In this document: one piece after another, positions 1 through 8,462 of the stretch
Position numbering within the stretch: the first letter of the stretch is position 1
How the letters are laid out: each line of letters opens with the position of its first letter
Translations under genes and position numbers: made by a program
Notes under the pieces: generated by a model
Databases searched by the model: none
What the model was told of the DNA's origin: nothing
What the model saw: the letters and a program-made list of their open reading frames with translations, nothing else
Assembly: GCA_041396245.1 (NCBI GenBank)
Contig: JAWKYW010000011.1
Location: forward strand, 38,371-102,370
From: Desulfobacillus sp041396245
Lineage (GTDB): Bacteria; Pseudomonadota; Gammaproteobacteria; Burkholderiales; Rhodocyclaceae
DNA length: 64,000 bases
Direction of reading: 5' to 3'

Positions 1-23
1 CGCACCGGCGGAGCATCGCGTGA
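1..23 (+). CDS. possible 3' end of an upstream gene
   Basis: A frame open from the window edge ends with TGA at 21-23, overlapping the GTG start of pdxA as GTGA. This is the usual geometry of coupled genes, and surA commonly precedes pdxA in proteobacteria. Only six codons are visible, so the identity cannot be judged. Confidence 0.25.
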
Positions 24-970
24 GCGACCCCCTGCAGCAGCCCGATGCGATCGCCGTCACCAGCGGCGAGCCGGCCGGCATCGGGCCGGACATCTGCCTC
101 GCGCTGGCCGGCCGCGAGGCCGCGGCGCGGATCGTCGTCCTCGGCGACCGCGATTTGCTGGTCGAGCGCGCGGCGCGACTGGGTCGCGACCTCGAAGGCC
201 TTGACATCCTGCACGTACCTTTGCGCCGCCCGGCCCGGGCGGGGCGCCTGGATGCCGGCAACGCCGCCTATGTCCTGGACCTGCTCGATCGCGCACTGGC
301 CGGCTGCCGATCGGGCGAATTCGCCGCGATGGTCACCGCGCCCGTGCACAAGGGCGTCATCAACGAGGCCGGGATCCCGTTCACCGGCCATACCGAATAT
401 CTCGCCGAGAAGACCGGCACGGCCCGGGTCGTCATGATGCTGGCCGGCGCCGGTCTGCGCGTGGCGCTGGCGACGACGCATCTGCCGCTGAAGGAGGTTC
501 CCGGCGCCATCACGCGCTCCGGTCTCGAAACGACGCTTCGCATCCTGCACGCCGACCTGATCGGCAAGTTCGGCATCGCCCGGCCGCGCATCCTCGTGGC
601 GGGGCTGAATCCGCATGCCGGCGAGGGCGGCCACATCGGTCGCGAGGAAATCGAGGTGATCGCGCCGGTGCTGGAGAAACTGCGCGGCGAAGGCATGGAC
701 CTTGTCGGCCCCCTGCCGGCGGACACGCTGTTTACCCGCGGCGTGCTGGCCGGTTCGGATGCACAGCTGGCCATGTACCACGACCAGGGTCTGGCGGTGC
801 TGAAGTACGCCGCCTTCGAGGACGGCATCAACATCACGCTCGGCCTGCCGATCATCCGCACCTCGGTCGACCATGGCACTGCCCTCGACCTCGCCGGTAC
901 GGGGCGCGCCGATCCGCGCAGCCTGTTCGCCGCGACGGATCTGGCGATCGAGCTGGCGCAGCGCCAATGA
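20..970 (+). CDS. pdxA: 4-hydroxythreonine-4-phosphate dehydrogenase PdxA
   Basis: PdxA oxidises 4-phosphohydroxy-L-threonine with NAD(P)+ in the DXP-dependent pyridoxal 5'-phosphate pathway; it is cytosolic and metal dependent. The 316-residue product has the family length and its metal and substrate motifs: GHTEYLAE near residue 120, NPHAGEGGH near 194 and MYHDQGLAVLKY near 252, which supply the three metal-binding histidines of the family. The start is GTG at 20. Its stop overlaps the rsmA start by 4 bp, the classic pdxA-rsmA pairing. The identification is secure; only the start carries slight doubt because of the window edge. Confidence 0.97.
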   Translation: MSDPLQQPDAIAVTSGEPAGIGPDICLALAGREAAARIVVLGDRDLLVERAARLGRDLEGLDILHVPLRRPARAGRLDAGNAAYVLDLLDRALAGCRSGEFAAMVTAPVHKGVINEAGIPFTGHTEYLAEKTGTARVVMMLAGAGLRVALATTHLPLKEVPGAITRSGLETTLRILHADLIGKFGIARPRILVAGLNPHAGEGGHIGREEIEVIAPVLEKLRGEGMDLVGPLPADTLFTRGVLAGSDAQLAMYHDQGLAVLKYAAFEDGINITLGLPIIRTSVDHGTALDLAGTGRADPRSLFAATDLAIELAQRQ

Positions 971-1779
971 GGCAGCACGTCGCGCGGCGACGATTCGGGC
1001 AGAATTTTCTGGTGTCCCCCGGCGTCGTCGCCAAGATCGTCGAGGCGATCCGGCCGCAGGCAGGCGACCTGCTCGTCGAGATCGGCCCGGGCCTCGGCGC
1101 GCTGACCGAACCGCTGCTGGCGCGGCTCGACCATCTGCATGTCGTCGAGATCGACCGCGATCTGATCGCACGCCTGCGCCGGCGATTCGATCCCGTGCGC
1201 CTGACGATCCACGAGGGCGATGCGCTCGAGTTCGATTTTGTCGCGCTCGGGGCCGGCCTGCACACGTTACGAGTGGTCGGCAACCTGCCCTACAACATCT
1301 CCACGCCGCTGCTGTTCCACCTGGCCGCCTGCGCCGGGGGCGTGCGCGACATGCACTTCATGCTGCAGCGGGAAGTCGTCGAGCGCATGGTGGCTTCGCC
1401 GGGCGGCGCGGAATACGGGCGGCTCTCGGTGATGCTGCAATACCGCTTCGAGATGGCGCGGCTGTTCCTGGTGCCGCCGGGCGCCTTCGATCCGGCGCCG
1501 AAGGTGGAGTCCGCGGTGGTGCGCATGATCCCGCGCCCGCTAGCGGCGCTGACCGCCGACGATGAGCCCCTGTTCGGGGAAGTTGTAAAGTCAGCCTTCG
1601 CGCAGCGGCGCAAGATGCTGCGCAACACCCTGCGGGAATGGCTGTCGGAAGCGGACTGGACCGCCCTGGGGATCGCGCCGACGCGGCGTGCCGAGGAACT
1701 GGCGGTCGGCGATTACGTGCGCATCGCCAACCGCCTGGCCGGGCTCAGGCCTCCGCCGGGCCGCCCCAAGGAGGCCTGA
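967..1779 (+). CDS. rsmA: 16S rRNA (adenine1518/1519-N6)-dimethyltransferase RsmA/KsgA
   Basis: RsmA dimethylates two adjacent adenines in the 3'-terminal helix of 16S rRNA late in 30S maturation. The 270-residue protein shows the N-terminal GQNFLV signature, the SAM-binding EIGPGLGALT near residue 37 and the catalytic NLPYNIS motif near residue 105. It overlaps pdxA by ATGA, so translation is probably coupled. Its 3' end faces a convergent small membrane protein gene across a short palindrome-containing spacer. Confidence 0.97.
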   Translation: MRQHVARRRFGQNFLVSPGVVAKIVEAIRPQAGDLLVEIGPGLGALTEPLLARLDHLHVVEIDRDLIARLRRRFDPVRLTIHEGDALEFDFVALGAGLHTLRVVGNLPYNISTPLLFHLAACAGGVRDMHFMLQREVVERMVASPGGAEYGRLSVMLQYRFEMARLFLVPPGAFDPAPKVESAVVRMIPRPLAALTADDEPLFGEVVKSAFAQRRKMLRNTLREWLSEADWTALGIAPTRRAEELAVGDYVRIANRLAGLRPPPGRPKEA

Positions 1780-1820
1780 AGTCAATGACACGGAAGCCGC
1801 TTCGCGGCTGAACTGTCGTC

Positions 1821-1850
1821 ACCCCTTTCCTCGGGAAAGGGGCCGGGGGA
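1821..1850. repeat. REP-like hairpin between convergent genes
   Basis: Arms at 1822-1830 and 1834-1842 pair perfectly over 9 bp around a 3-nt loop and are followed by a G-rich run. There is no U tract, so it resembles the C/G-rich extragenic palindromes common in proteobacteria more than an intrinsic terminator. A smaller stem (AGCCGC/GCGGCT) lies just before it. The location between two convergent 3' ends fits mRNA 3'-end protection. Confidence 0.5.
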
Positions 1851-1866
1851 TAGGTGCTCAGCCTTC

Positions 1867-2055
1867 TTACTTCTTCGTCGCGCAGGTCTTGATGCCGAAG
1901 GGCAGGTAGGCCGGGCACCAGCCGATGGCGCCGGTGGCGATCGGCAGCAGGCCGATCCAGGCCCACACCGGGCCACCCATCACTGCCCACGCCACCAGGG
2001 CGAGTCCGACGACGATGCGAAGCGTGCGGTCGATGCCGCCGACGTTGCTTTTCAT
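1867..2055 (-). CDS. DUF2892 (YgaP-type transmembrane domain) small membrane protein
   Basis: This 62-residue protein has two hydrophobic segments (about residues 11-28 and 30-48) and the family pattern MKSNVGGIDRTLRIVVG at its N-terminus. It ends in a C-x(9)-C-containing tail. DUF2892 proteins are inner-membrane proteins related to the membrane anchor of the rhodanese YgaP; their role is unclear. A good ribosome site (AGGAG) precedes the ATG. It lies 74 bp downstream of a Crp/Fnr-type regulator on the same strand, so the two may be co-transcribed. Confidence 0.85.
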   Translation of the reverse strand: MKSNVGGIDRTLRIVVGLALVAWAVMGGPVWAWIGLLPIATGAIGWCPAYLPFGIKTCATKK

Positions 2056-2129
2056 GAGCTTCTCCTGTTGCGGATTGAACGTGCAGGGTCATTAGACCCC
2101 CGCGCCGGCACCGCTGTCTGTGACCAAGG

Positions 2130-2789
2130 TTACACGGCTTGTGCGATCCGCCGCAGGCCGGCGGCGTCGCGGATCTCGATCTGCTCGCGGCCCAGCGCCA
2201 CCAGGTCCTGCTCGGCGAAGCCCTTCAGCAGGCGGCTGACCATCTCGCGCACGCTGCCGAGTTCGTCGGCGAGCTGCTGGTGGGTGGCGTGCACGACACG
2301 GCCCTTGCCCAGCAGCAGCGCGGCGAGCCGCTGGTCCAGCTTGCGGAAGGCCACCTCCTCGACCAGGCGCATCAGGTCGGCCATGCGCTCGGCGAAGAGA
2401 GTGAAGATGAAGTTGCGGAAGGGCGCCTGGGCCAGCAGCGCGTCGAACAACCCATGCGGCAGCAGCACCAGGACGGTTTCGCTTTCCGTCGTGCCGCGGG
2501 CGTTGTAGGGGACGTTGCCGAGCAGGCAGCTCGACGTGATGATGCAGGTCTCGCCCGGGGTGACGCGGTAGAGCGGCAGCTCGCGGCCGTTGGCGGCGAC
2601 CTTCGCCACGCGGATGGCGCCGGCCAGCACGAAGGGAAAGCCCTGGCAGGGCTGGCGCTCGTCGAACAGCGTGGCGCCGGCGGGCACGGTCACGGCCTGG
2701 GCGGCCGCGGCGATGCCCTCGCGCAGCTGTGGCGGGAGTTCCGCCAGCACCGGATACAGCGCTTCGAGGCGGGACAAGTCGATGCTCAT
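2130..2789 (-). CDS. Crp/Fnr-family transcriptional regulator
   Basis: The 219-residue protein has a cyclic-nucleotide-binding-like beta-roll (about residues 15-125), a dimerisation helix and a C-terminal winged helix with recognition segment HQQLADELGSVREMVSRLL. I chose the ATG at 2789 because it overlaps the xthA stop as ATGA and begins the domain correctly; a longer open frame upstream is only xthA read in another frame. Cysteines occur (CQGF, TCIITSSC) but not in the spacing of the Fnr iron-sulfur cluster, so the signal it senses is unknown. It follows xthA and precedes the DUF2892 gene. Confidence 0.88.
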   Translation of the reverse strand: MSIDLSRLEALYPVLAELPPQLREGIAAAAQAVTVPAGATLFDERQPCQGFPFVLAGAIRVAKVAANGRELPLYRVTPGETCIITSSCLLGNVPYNARGTTESETVLVLLPHGLFDALLAQAPFRNFIFTLFAERMADLMRLVEEVAFRKLDQRLAALLLGKGRVVHATHQQLADELGSVREMVSRLLKGFAEQDLVALGREQIEIRDAAGLRRIAQAV

Positions 2790-3550
2790 TTCAGCGCCGC
2801 GATGACCGGGGCGTGGTCGGAGGGCCGTTCGGCCTTGCGCGCCGCCTTGTCCACGGTGCAGCCGATGCAGTCCCCGGCGAGGCCGGCCGAAAGCAGGATG
2901 TGGTCGATGCGCAGGCCCGTGTTGCGGCGGAAGGCCATCATGCGGTAATCCCACCACGAATAGACCTTCTCGGGCTGCTCGAAGAGGCGGAAGGCGTCCT
3001 GCAGGCCGAGGTCGAGCAGGGCGCGGAAGGCGGCGCGCTCCGGCTCCGAGAACAGCACCTGGCCCTCCCAGGCCTTCGGGTCGTGCACGTCGCGTTCCTC
3101 GGGGGCGATGTTGTAGTCGCCGAGCAGTGCCAGGCGCGGGTGGCGTGCCAGTTCCTCGCGCAGCCAGTTCGTCAGCGCCTCGATCCATTTCAGCTTGTAG
3201 GCGTACTTGTCCGAGCCGACGCTCTGGCCGTTGGGGAAATAGGCGCAGACGATGCGCACGCCGTCGACGGTTGCGGCGATCAGGCGCTGCTGCGCGTCGG
3301 CGAAGCCGGGAATGCCGACCGACACTTCGCCGGGCGGCAGGCGGGACAGGATGGCGACGCCGTTATAGGTTTTCTGGCCGGCGAAGGCGGACTGATAGCC
3401 GGCTGCCTCGAGTTCCATGCGCGGGAAAACCTTGTCCTCGAGCTTGGTTTCCTGCAGGCAGAGCACGTCGGGCTGCTGCGCGGAAAGCCAGTCAAGTACC
3501 TGCGGCAGGCGGACCTTGAGGGAATTGACGTTCCAGGTGGAGAGGATCAT
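2786..3550 (-). CDS. xthA: exodeoxyribonuclease III
   Basis: XthA is a Mg-dependent AP endonuclease and 3'-5' exonuclease of base-excision repair. The 254-residue sequence starts with the family signature (TWNVNSLKVRLPQVLDWL), has the LQETKLED metal-site glutamate near residue 34, the GDYNIAPEERDVHDP motif near 150 and the terminal SDHAPV with its catalytic histidine. Both ends overlap neighbours by ATGA (the Crp/Fnr gene downstream, the DUF4124 gene upstream), implying a tightly coupled three-gene unit. Confidence 0.96.
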   Translation of the reverse strand: MILSTWNVNSLKVRLPQVLDWLSAQQPDVLCLQETKLEDKVFPRMELEAAGYQSAFAGQKTYNGVAILSRLPPGEVSVGIPGFADAQQRLIAATVDGVRIVCAYFPNGQSVGSDKYAYKLKWIEALTNWLREELARHPRLALLGDYNIAPEERDVHDPKAWEGQVLFSEPERAAFRALLDLGLQDAFRLFEQPEKVYSWWDYRMMAFRRNTGLRIDHILLSAGLAGDCIGCTVDKAARKAERPSDHAPVIAALK

Positions 3551-4080
3551 TGACCGGCGGCTGCCCCTTCCGGGCTCGGCCGCTGCTGGGCGGCACCTGG
3601 AATGGCGGTGCGCGGGTATCCGGCCGAATCGAGTAATCCGTGCCAGACGTCCGTCTCATAGCCGATCTGCTTTCGCGATCCCACGATCAGGGAGGGGAAA
3701 AGCAGTTTGTCCGTACCCAGAGCCTTCTTGAATTTTTCGCCGTCCTCCGCCGCCACGACGCTGTTCTCGCGGAAGGGGATGCCACGGCGATTAAGGAGAT
3801 CCCGCGCATTGGCGCATTCGGATACGCAGTCCGGCGTCGTGTAGAGTGTGACGGGAAAGTTCTGCGCGGCTTGCTGCGTTTCGTAGGGCAGGCCGCTGGT
3901 GTCGATGCTGCCGGCTCTCAGGCGCGGCTGCTCGACTTTCTTGATTTCCTTCGGCGGCGGCTGGTCCGAGTAGTGCACCTTGCCGTCCTTGCCGACCCAC
4001 TTGTAGACGGTCTGGGCGTTGGCGGAGACGGAGAGGGAAAGGGCCAGCAGCGTGAGCAGGCAGAGCGGAATCGATCTCAT
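3547..4080 (-). CDS. exported DUF4124 / glutaredoxin-like protein
   Basis: A 177-residue protein with a signal peptide (residues 1 to about 22, cleavage after ANA). A DUF4124 segment follows (VYKWVGKDGKVHYSDQPPP), then a thioredoxin-fold region with strand VTLYTTPDCVSECANARDLL. The redox cysteines are spaced C-x3-C rather than the usual C-x2-C. The export signal suggests a periplasmic role; the substrate is unknown. The ATG at 4080 gives a complete signal peptide. Its stop overlaps the xthA start by ATGA. Confidence 0.82.
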   Translation of the reverse strand: MRSIPLCLLTLLALSLSVSANAQTVYKWVGKDGKVHYSDQPPPKEIKKVEQPRLRAGSIDTSGLPYETQQAAQNFPVTLYTTPDCVSECANARDLLNRRGIPFRENSVVAAEDGEKFKKALGTDKLLFPSLIVGSRKQIGYETDVWHGLLDSAGYPRTAIPGAAQQRPSPEGAAAGQ

Positions 4081-4100
4081 GGCGTGCCTCCGACTTTGGG

Positions 4101-6167
4101 TTACGCCAGAATCATACCACTGTGCCGCAGCAGGGCATCGACGCTGGGGGCGCGGCCGCGGAAGGCCTTGAAGGATTCCAGCGCCGGACGACTGCCGCCC
4201 ACGGCGAGGATCTCGTCGCGAAAGCGGATGCCGGTGGCCGGATTCAGAACGCTGCCGTCGGCGCGCGCTTCCTCGAAGGCGGCGAAGGCGTCGGCGGAGA
4301 GTACCTCGGCCCACTTGTAGCTGTAGTAGCCGGCGGCGTAGCCGCCGGCGAAGATGTGCGAGAAGCTGTTGGGGAAACGATGCCAGGGCGGCGGAAAGAT
4401 CACCGAGACTTCCTGGCGCACCTCCTCGAGCAGGTCGATGACGCTTTTCTGGCCGGCCGGCTCGAAGTCGCTGTGCAGCAGCAGGTCGAACAGGCTGAAC
4501 TCGAGCTGGCGCACGATCTGCATGCCGCTCTGGAAGTTCTTCGCCGCGAGCATCCGGTCGAACAGTGCGCGCGGCAGCGGCGCACCGGTGTCGACGTGCG
4601 CCGTCATGCCCGAGAGCACTTCCCATTCCCAGCAGAAATTTTCCATGAACTGGCTGGGCAGTTCGACCGCGTCCCATTCGACGCCGTTGATGCCGGAGAC
4701 GCCGAGCTCCTCGACGCGGGTGAGCAGGTGGTGCAGGCCGTGGCCGGTCTCGTGGAAGAGGGTAATGACCTCGTCGTGGGTGAACAAGGCAGGCTTGTTG
4801 CCGACTGGGCGCGAGAAGTTGCAGTTCAGATACGCCACCGGCGTCTGGATGCCCGCCTCGGTGTCGCGGCGCGTGACGGCGTCGTCCATCCAGGCGCCGC
4901 CGCGCTTGGTGTCGCGCGCGTAGAGGTCGAGGTAGAACTGGCCGACCAGCGCGCCGCCTGCATCATCGATGCGGAAGAAGCGCACGTCCTCGTGCCAGAC
5001 CGGCGCCGTGTCGGGCCGGATGCGCACGGCGAACAGCGTCTCGATGACACGGAACAGGCCTTCCAGCACCTTGTGCTCGGGGAAGTACCGGCGCACTTCC
5101 TCGTCGGAGAAGCTGTAGCGCGCCTGCTTGAGCTTTTCCGAGGCCCAGCCGATGTCCCAGGGTTCCATGGAAGTCAGTCCCTGCGAGACGGCGAATTCAC
5201 GCAGCTCGGCCATGTCGCGCAGGGCCGAAGGCTTCGACTTCCGCGCCAGCTCGCGCAGGAAAGCCAGCACCTCGGCCGGCGACTCGGCCATCTTCGGCAC
5301 CAGCGAGACCTCGGCGAAATTGCCGTAGCCGAGGTGCTTCGCCTCTTCCGCATGCAGCGCGAGGATGCGGCGGATCAGCGGCATGTTGTCCCACTCGGGC
5401 TTGCCGCCCAGATCGTGGAACTCGGCGGCGCGGGTGGTGTAGGCGCGGTACAGCGTCTCGCGCAGGCGGCGGCTCTCGGCGTACTGCATCACCGGCAGAT
5501 AGGAGGGCATGTGCAGGGTGAACTTCCAGCCCGCTATTTTGTCACTGGTGCCGTCCTTCTCCGCGGCGGTGCGCGCCGCTTCGACGACATCGGCAGGAAT
5601 GCCGGCCAGTTCCGCCTCGTCCGTGACGAATTCGGCGAAGGCGTTGGTGGCGTCGAGCAGGTTCTCGGAGAATTTCGCCTGCAGCGAGGCGAGCTCTTCC
5701 TGGATGGACTGGAAGCGCGGCTTGGCGTCTTCCGGCAATTCGGCGCCGGAGAGGCGGAAGTCGCGGATTTCGAGTTCGACGATGCGCTGCTGTGCGGCAG
5801 TGAGTGTCTTGAAATCGGCCCCGGCCCTGAGCGCCTTGAACTGCGCGAACAGCTGCTGGTTCTGCCCCAGCTCGGCGAAGAAGCGTGTCACCTCCGGCAG
5901 GTTGGCGTTATAGGCCTCGCGCCACTCCGGCACGTCCATCACCGAGTGCAGGTGGCCGACGATGCCCCAGGCACGCGACAGGCGCTCGCCGCCGTCGAAA
6001 AACGGCGCGGCGAAGTCCGGCCAGGTGGCCGGCGCCGTCGCCAGTCGCGCCAGCAGGGCGCGGTTTTCCGCCAGCAGATCCGCGATCGCCGGCGCGACGT
6101 GTTCGGGGCGCACTTCGTCGAAGCGCGGCAGGCCGGAGAAGTCGAGCAAAGGGTTGGTTGTCGTCAT
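4101..6167 (-). CDS. prlC: oligopeptidase A (M3 zinc metallopeptidase)
   Basis: PrlC is a cytosolic M3-family peptidase that degrades short peptides, including cleaved signal peptides. The 688-residue protein is the usual length. It carries the zinc motif HETGH in LFHETGHGLHHLL near residue 471, with the downstream third-ligand glutamate region (NGVEWDAVELPSQFMENF). I chose the ATG at 6167 (MTTTNPLLDFSGL) because the longer frame would run through the purC terminator. It is separated from purC by that terminator and is probably expressed from its own promoter. Confidence 0.95.
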   Translation of the reverse strand: MTTTNPLLDFSGLPRFDEVRPEHVAPAIADLLAENRALLARLATAPATWPDFAAPFFDGGERLSRAWGIVGHLHSVMDVPEWREAYNANLPEVTRFFAELGQNQQLFAQFKALRAGADFKTLTAAQQRIVELEIRDFRLSGAELPEDAKPRFQSIQEELASLQAKFSENLLDATNAFAEFVTDEAELAGIPADVVEAARTAAEKDGTSDKIAGWKFTLHMPSYLPVMQYAESRRLRETLYRAYTTRAAEFHDLGGKPEWDNMPLIRRILALHAEEAKHLGYGNFAEVSLVPKMAESPAEVLAFLRELARKSKPSALRDMAELREFAVSQGLTSMEPWDIGWASEKLKQARYSFSDEEVRRYFPEHKVLEGLFRVIETLFAVRIRPDTAPVWHEDVRFFRIDDAGGALVGQFYLDLYARDTKRGGAWMDDAVTRRDTEAGIQTPVAYLNCNFSRPVGNKPALFTHDEVITLFHETGHGLHHLLTRVEELGVSGINGVEWDAVELPSQFMENFCWEWEVLSGMTAHVDTGAPLPRALFDRMLAAKNFQSGMQIVRQLEFSLFDLLLHSDFEPAGQKSVIDLLEEVRQEVSVIFPPPWHRFPNSFSHIFAGGYAAGYYSYKWAEVLSADAFAAFEEARADGSVLNPATGIRFRDEILAVGGSRPALESFKAFRGRAPSVDALLRHSGMILA

Positions 6168-6174
6168 GGTTTTC

Positions 6175-6205
6175 AAAAAAGCGAAGGGCGCCGAATGCGC
6201 CCTTC
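6175..6205 (-). terminator. Rho-independent terminator of purC
   Basis: On the minus strand a 9-bp perfect stem (arms 6197-6205 and 6183-6191, 5-nt loop) is followed after two bases by six U residues (6175-6180). It lies 21 bp after the purC stop and immediately before the prlC start, so it should end the Calvin/purC transcript. Confidence 0.9.
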
Positions 6206-6226
6206 TTATGTGGGGGCGAAAGACGT

Positions 6227-7123
6227 TCAATCAAGCGTCTGGCCGGTCAGCCGCTCATGGGCTTCGCGGTACTTGGCCGTCGTCTTGGCGATGATCTCGG
6301 GCGGCAGCTTCGGTCCCGGCGGCTGCTTGTTCCAGTCCAGGGTTTCCAGGTAGTCGCGCACGATCTGCTTGTCGAAACTGGGCGGGCTGATGCCTTCCTG
6401 GTACTCGTCGGCCGGCCAGAAGCGCGAGGAGTCGGGCGTCAGCGCCTCGTCGATGAGGTGCAGCCGGCCCGTGCCGTCGAGGCCGAACTCGAACTTGGTG
6501 TCGGCGATGATGATGCCGCGCGTCAGCGCGTAGTCGGAGGCCTCGCCGTAGAAGCGCAGGGTGACGTCGCGCACCTGCTCGGCGAGCGCCTTGCCGAGAA
6601 TTTTTTCGACGGCGGCGAAGTCGATGTTCTCGTCGTGGGCGCCCTGCTCGGCCTTGGTCGACGGCGTGAACAGCGGCTGCGGCAGCTTCTGCGCCATTTT
6701 CAGGCCGGCCGGCAGCGGGATGCCGCAGACGGCGCCGGTCTTCTGGTAGTCCTTCCAGCCGCTGCCGATGATGTAGCCGCGCACCACCGCCTCGACCGGC
6801 AGGGGCTTCAGGCGCTTCACCACCACCGAGCGGCCGCGCACCTGGGCGCGCTCCTCCTCGCCGTTCACCACCGATTCCGGGTCGATGCCGGTGAGGTGGT
6901 TGGGGACGATGTGGGCGAGGCGCTCGAACCAGAAGCTGGAGACGGCCGTCAGCACGCGGCCCTTGTCCGGGATCGGGTCGGGCAGGATGACGTCGAAGGC
7001 CGACAGGCGGTCGGTGGTGACGATCAGCATCTGCTGCTCGCCGACGGCGTAGATGTCGCGCACCTTGCCGCGGGCGATGAGGGGCAGGCTGGCGATGCGG
7101 GATTCGTAGACGGTCTGGCTCAT
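6227..7123 (-). CDS. purC: phosphoribosylaminoimidazole-succinocarboxamide synthase
   Basis: PurC joins CAIR and aspartate with ATP to give SAICAR in purine synthesis. The 298-residue protein is the long, yeast-like form. Recognisable parts are the N-terminal GKVRDIYAVG nucleotide-binding stretch, the EAVVRGYIIGSGWKDYQ motif and IIIADTKFEFG. A TATAAT match at 7151-7156 on the minus strand, overlapping the end of cbbY, could be its own -10 element, but a matching -35 is weak. A strong terminator follows. Confidence 0.96.
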   Translation of the reverse strand: MSQTVYESRIASLPLIARGKVRDIYAVGEQQMLIVTTDRLSAFDVILPDPIPDKGRVLTAVSSFWFERLAHIVPNHLTGIDPESVVNGEEERAQVRGRSVVVKRLKPLPVEAVVRGYIIGSGWKDYQKTGAVCGIPLPAGLKMAQKLPQPLFTPSTKAEQGAHDENIDFAAVEKILGKALAEQVRDVTLRFYGEASDYALTRGIIIADTKFEFGLDGTGRLHLIDEALTPDSSRFWPADEYQEGISPPSFDKQIVRDYLETLDWNKQPPGPKLPPEIIAKTTAKYREAHERLTGQTLD

Positions 7124-7152
7124 GGGGGAAGGGAGTGACGACAAAGGAACAA

Positions 7153-7944
7153 TTATATGACCGAAGGAAATCCCTGTGGGACGGACGTCGCGGCCCCGGA
7201 CAACCACGTCGCGAGGTCGGATAAGGCCACCCCCTCCAGGCTGTCGAGGATGGCCGCGGCGCCGCCGAAATCCTGGCCGCGCGTGCACCCCAGGAGTGCT
7301 TCTTCAGGGCAGCTTCGCTTGCCCTTCTGGGCGTAGTCGCAGGGGGTGACGACGGTGGCGAGCCCGGCGCCCAGGGAGGCCTTCAGGCCGTTCTCCGAAT
7401 CCTCGAAGGCGAGGCAGGCCGCGGCGGGCAGCCCCAGGCGCTCCAGCACCCACAGGTAGATGTCCGGCGCCGGCTTCTTGGCCGGCACCACGTCGCCGGC
7501 ACCGATCACCTCGAACCAGGCCATGGCCTCCGGTCCGAGGGCCGGCACCAGCAGCGCGGAAACGTTTTCCGGCGTGGTGGTGGTGGCGACGGCGAGGCGC
7601 AGTCCCGCGGCGCGGGCCTCGTGAAGCAGGCGCGCCACGCCGGGGCGCAGGGGAATCGCCCCGGAGGCGGCCAGCTGCGTGTAGTGCCGCGTCTTTCCCT
7701 TGTGCAGGGCGGCGACGCGTTCGGCGTAATCCGGCAACTGCGCAAACTCCGGCCGGTGGCGACTGACAAAATGGGCGATGCGCTCCTTGCCGCCGGTCAC
7801 CTCAAGCAACTCGCCGTAGAGCGCCTCGTCCCAGTGCCAGTCGAGGCCGGCCTCGCGGAAGGCGGCGTTGAAGGCCGGACGATGGCCGTCGCGCTCGGTG
7901 TCGGCGAGCGTTCCATCCACATCGAAAATCAGTGCCTGCAGCAC
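7153..7944 (-). CDS. cbbY: HAD-superfamily phosphatase, CbbY type
   Basis: The 263-residue protein starts with the HAD nucleophile motif FDVDGTLADTE and continues with a CbbY-like cap (NAAFREAGLDWHWD, TGGKERI). Later motifs are ATTTTPEN (motif II) and the K...FEDSENGLKA motif IV. CbbY proteins hydrolyse xylulose-1,5-bisphosphate, a misfire product that inhibits RuBisCO, and the Calvin neighbourhood supports that role here. The start is GTG at 7944, with an AGGGA ribosome site inside the end of psiE 4 bp upstream. A general phosphoglycolate-type phosphatase is the main alternative. Confidence 0.85.
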   Translation of the reverse strand: MLQALIFDVDGTLADTERDGHRPAFNAAFREAGLDWHWDEALYGELLEVTGGKERIAHFVSRHRPEFAQLPDYAERVAALHKGKTRHYTQLAASGAIPLRPGVARLLHEARAAGLRLAVATTTTPENVSALLVPALGPEAMAWFEVIGAGDVVPAKKPAPDIYLWVLERLGLPAAACLAFEDSENGLKASLGAGLATVVTPCDYAQKGKRSCPEEALLGCTRGQDFGGAAAILDSLEGVALSDLATWLSGAATSVPQGFPSVI

Positions 7945-7948
7945 GGCG

Positions 7949-8392
7949 CTATTCCCTGACGTAGGGCCGGTCCTTGTCGGCCTGGTCCTCGCGATAGGGG
8001 AACTTGACGTGGCCGTAGCGGATGGCGAGCACGGCGAGCGTGAGCAGGAGGATGGCGCCTGCCGTCGCCACCACGCGCAGCTCGGTCAGGTCCTTGATGT
8101 CCAGGATCAGGTAGCGCGCCAGCGCCACCATGGCGATGTAGAGCGGATAGCGCACCGGGATGTGGCCGGAGCGGAAGTACTGGCCGATCATTGCCAGCAC
8201 CTCGAGGTAGAGGAACATCAGCAGCAGGTCGGCCAGGGTCACCTTGCCGGCGCCGATCATCACCATCGCCTCCTGGTAGATGGCGACGGTGGTGGCGAAG
8301 GCGATGATCAGCAGGCCGGCGAGTTCGACGAGGTCGAGGCCGCCGCTGAAGAACCTGCGAATGCGGTCGAGGGTGTGCGAGCGGATGTCCAT
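7949..8392 (-). CDS. psiE: PsiE-family membrane protein
   Basis: The 147-residue protein has four hydrophobic segments (about residues 20-40, 55-72, 82-98 and 108-128) and matches the phosphate-starvation-inducible PsiE family in length and pattern (LYLEVLAMIGQYFRSGHIPVRYPLYIAM). The biochemical function of PsiE is unknown. It sits between fba and cbbY on the same strand, an unusual place; the gap to fba is filled by a heptamer hairpin. I see no Pho box directly upstream. Confidence 0.85.
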   Translation of the reverse strand: MDIRSHTLDRIRRFFSGGLDLVELAGLLIIAFATTVAIYQEAMVMIGAGKVTLADLLLMFLYLEVLAMIGQYFRSGHIPVRYPLYIAMVALARYLILDIKDLTELRVVATAGAILLLTLAVLAIRYGHVKFPYREDQADKDRPYVRE

Positions 8393-8396
8393 TTTC

Positions 8397-8459
8397 GGTG
8401 AGCGGTGAGCGGTGAGCGGTGAGCGGAGGAGGGTTTTACCGTTTACCGCTCACCGCTCC
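8397..8459. repeat. GGTGAGC-heptamer hairpin, copy 1
   Basis: Four exact GGTGAGC heptamers (8397-8424) form the left arm. After about 20 nt, the inverse ACCGCTCACCGCTCC (8445-8459) forms the right arm. It lies between fba and psiE and nearly touches the fba stop. Related copies are at 11010, 32280 and 34165, with a short relative at 16519. Confidence 0.85.
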
Positions 8460-8462
8460 CGG

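Noticed and set aside
7151..7156. TATAAT as a purC promoter
   Set aside because: The -10 match is perfect but no convincing -35 lies 16-18 bp upstream, so it was mentioned only in the purC entry.
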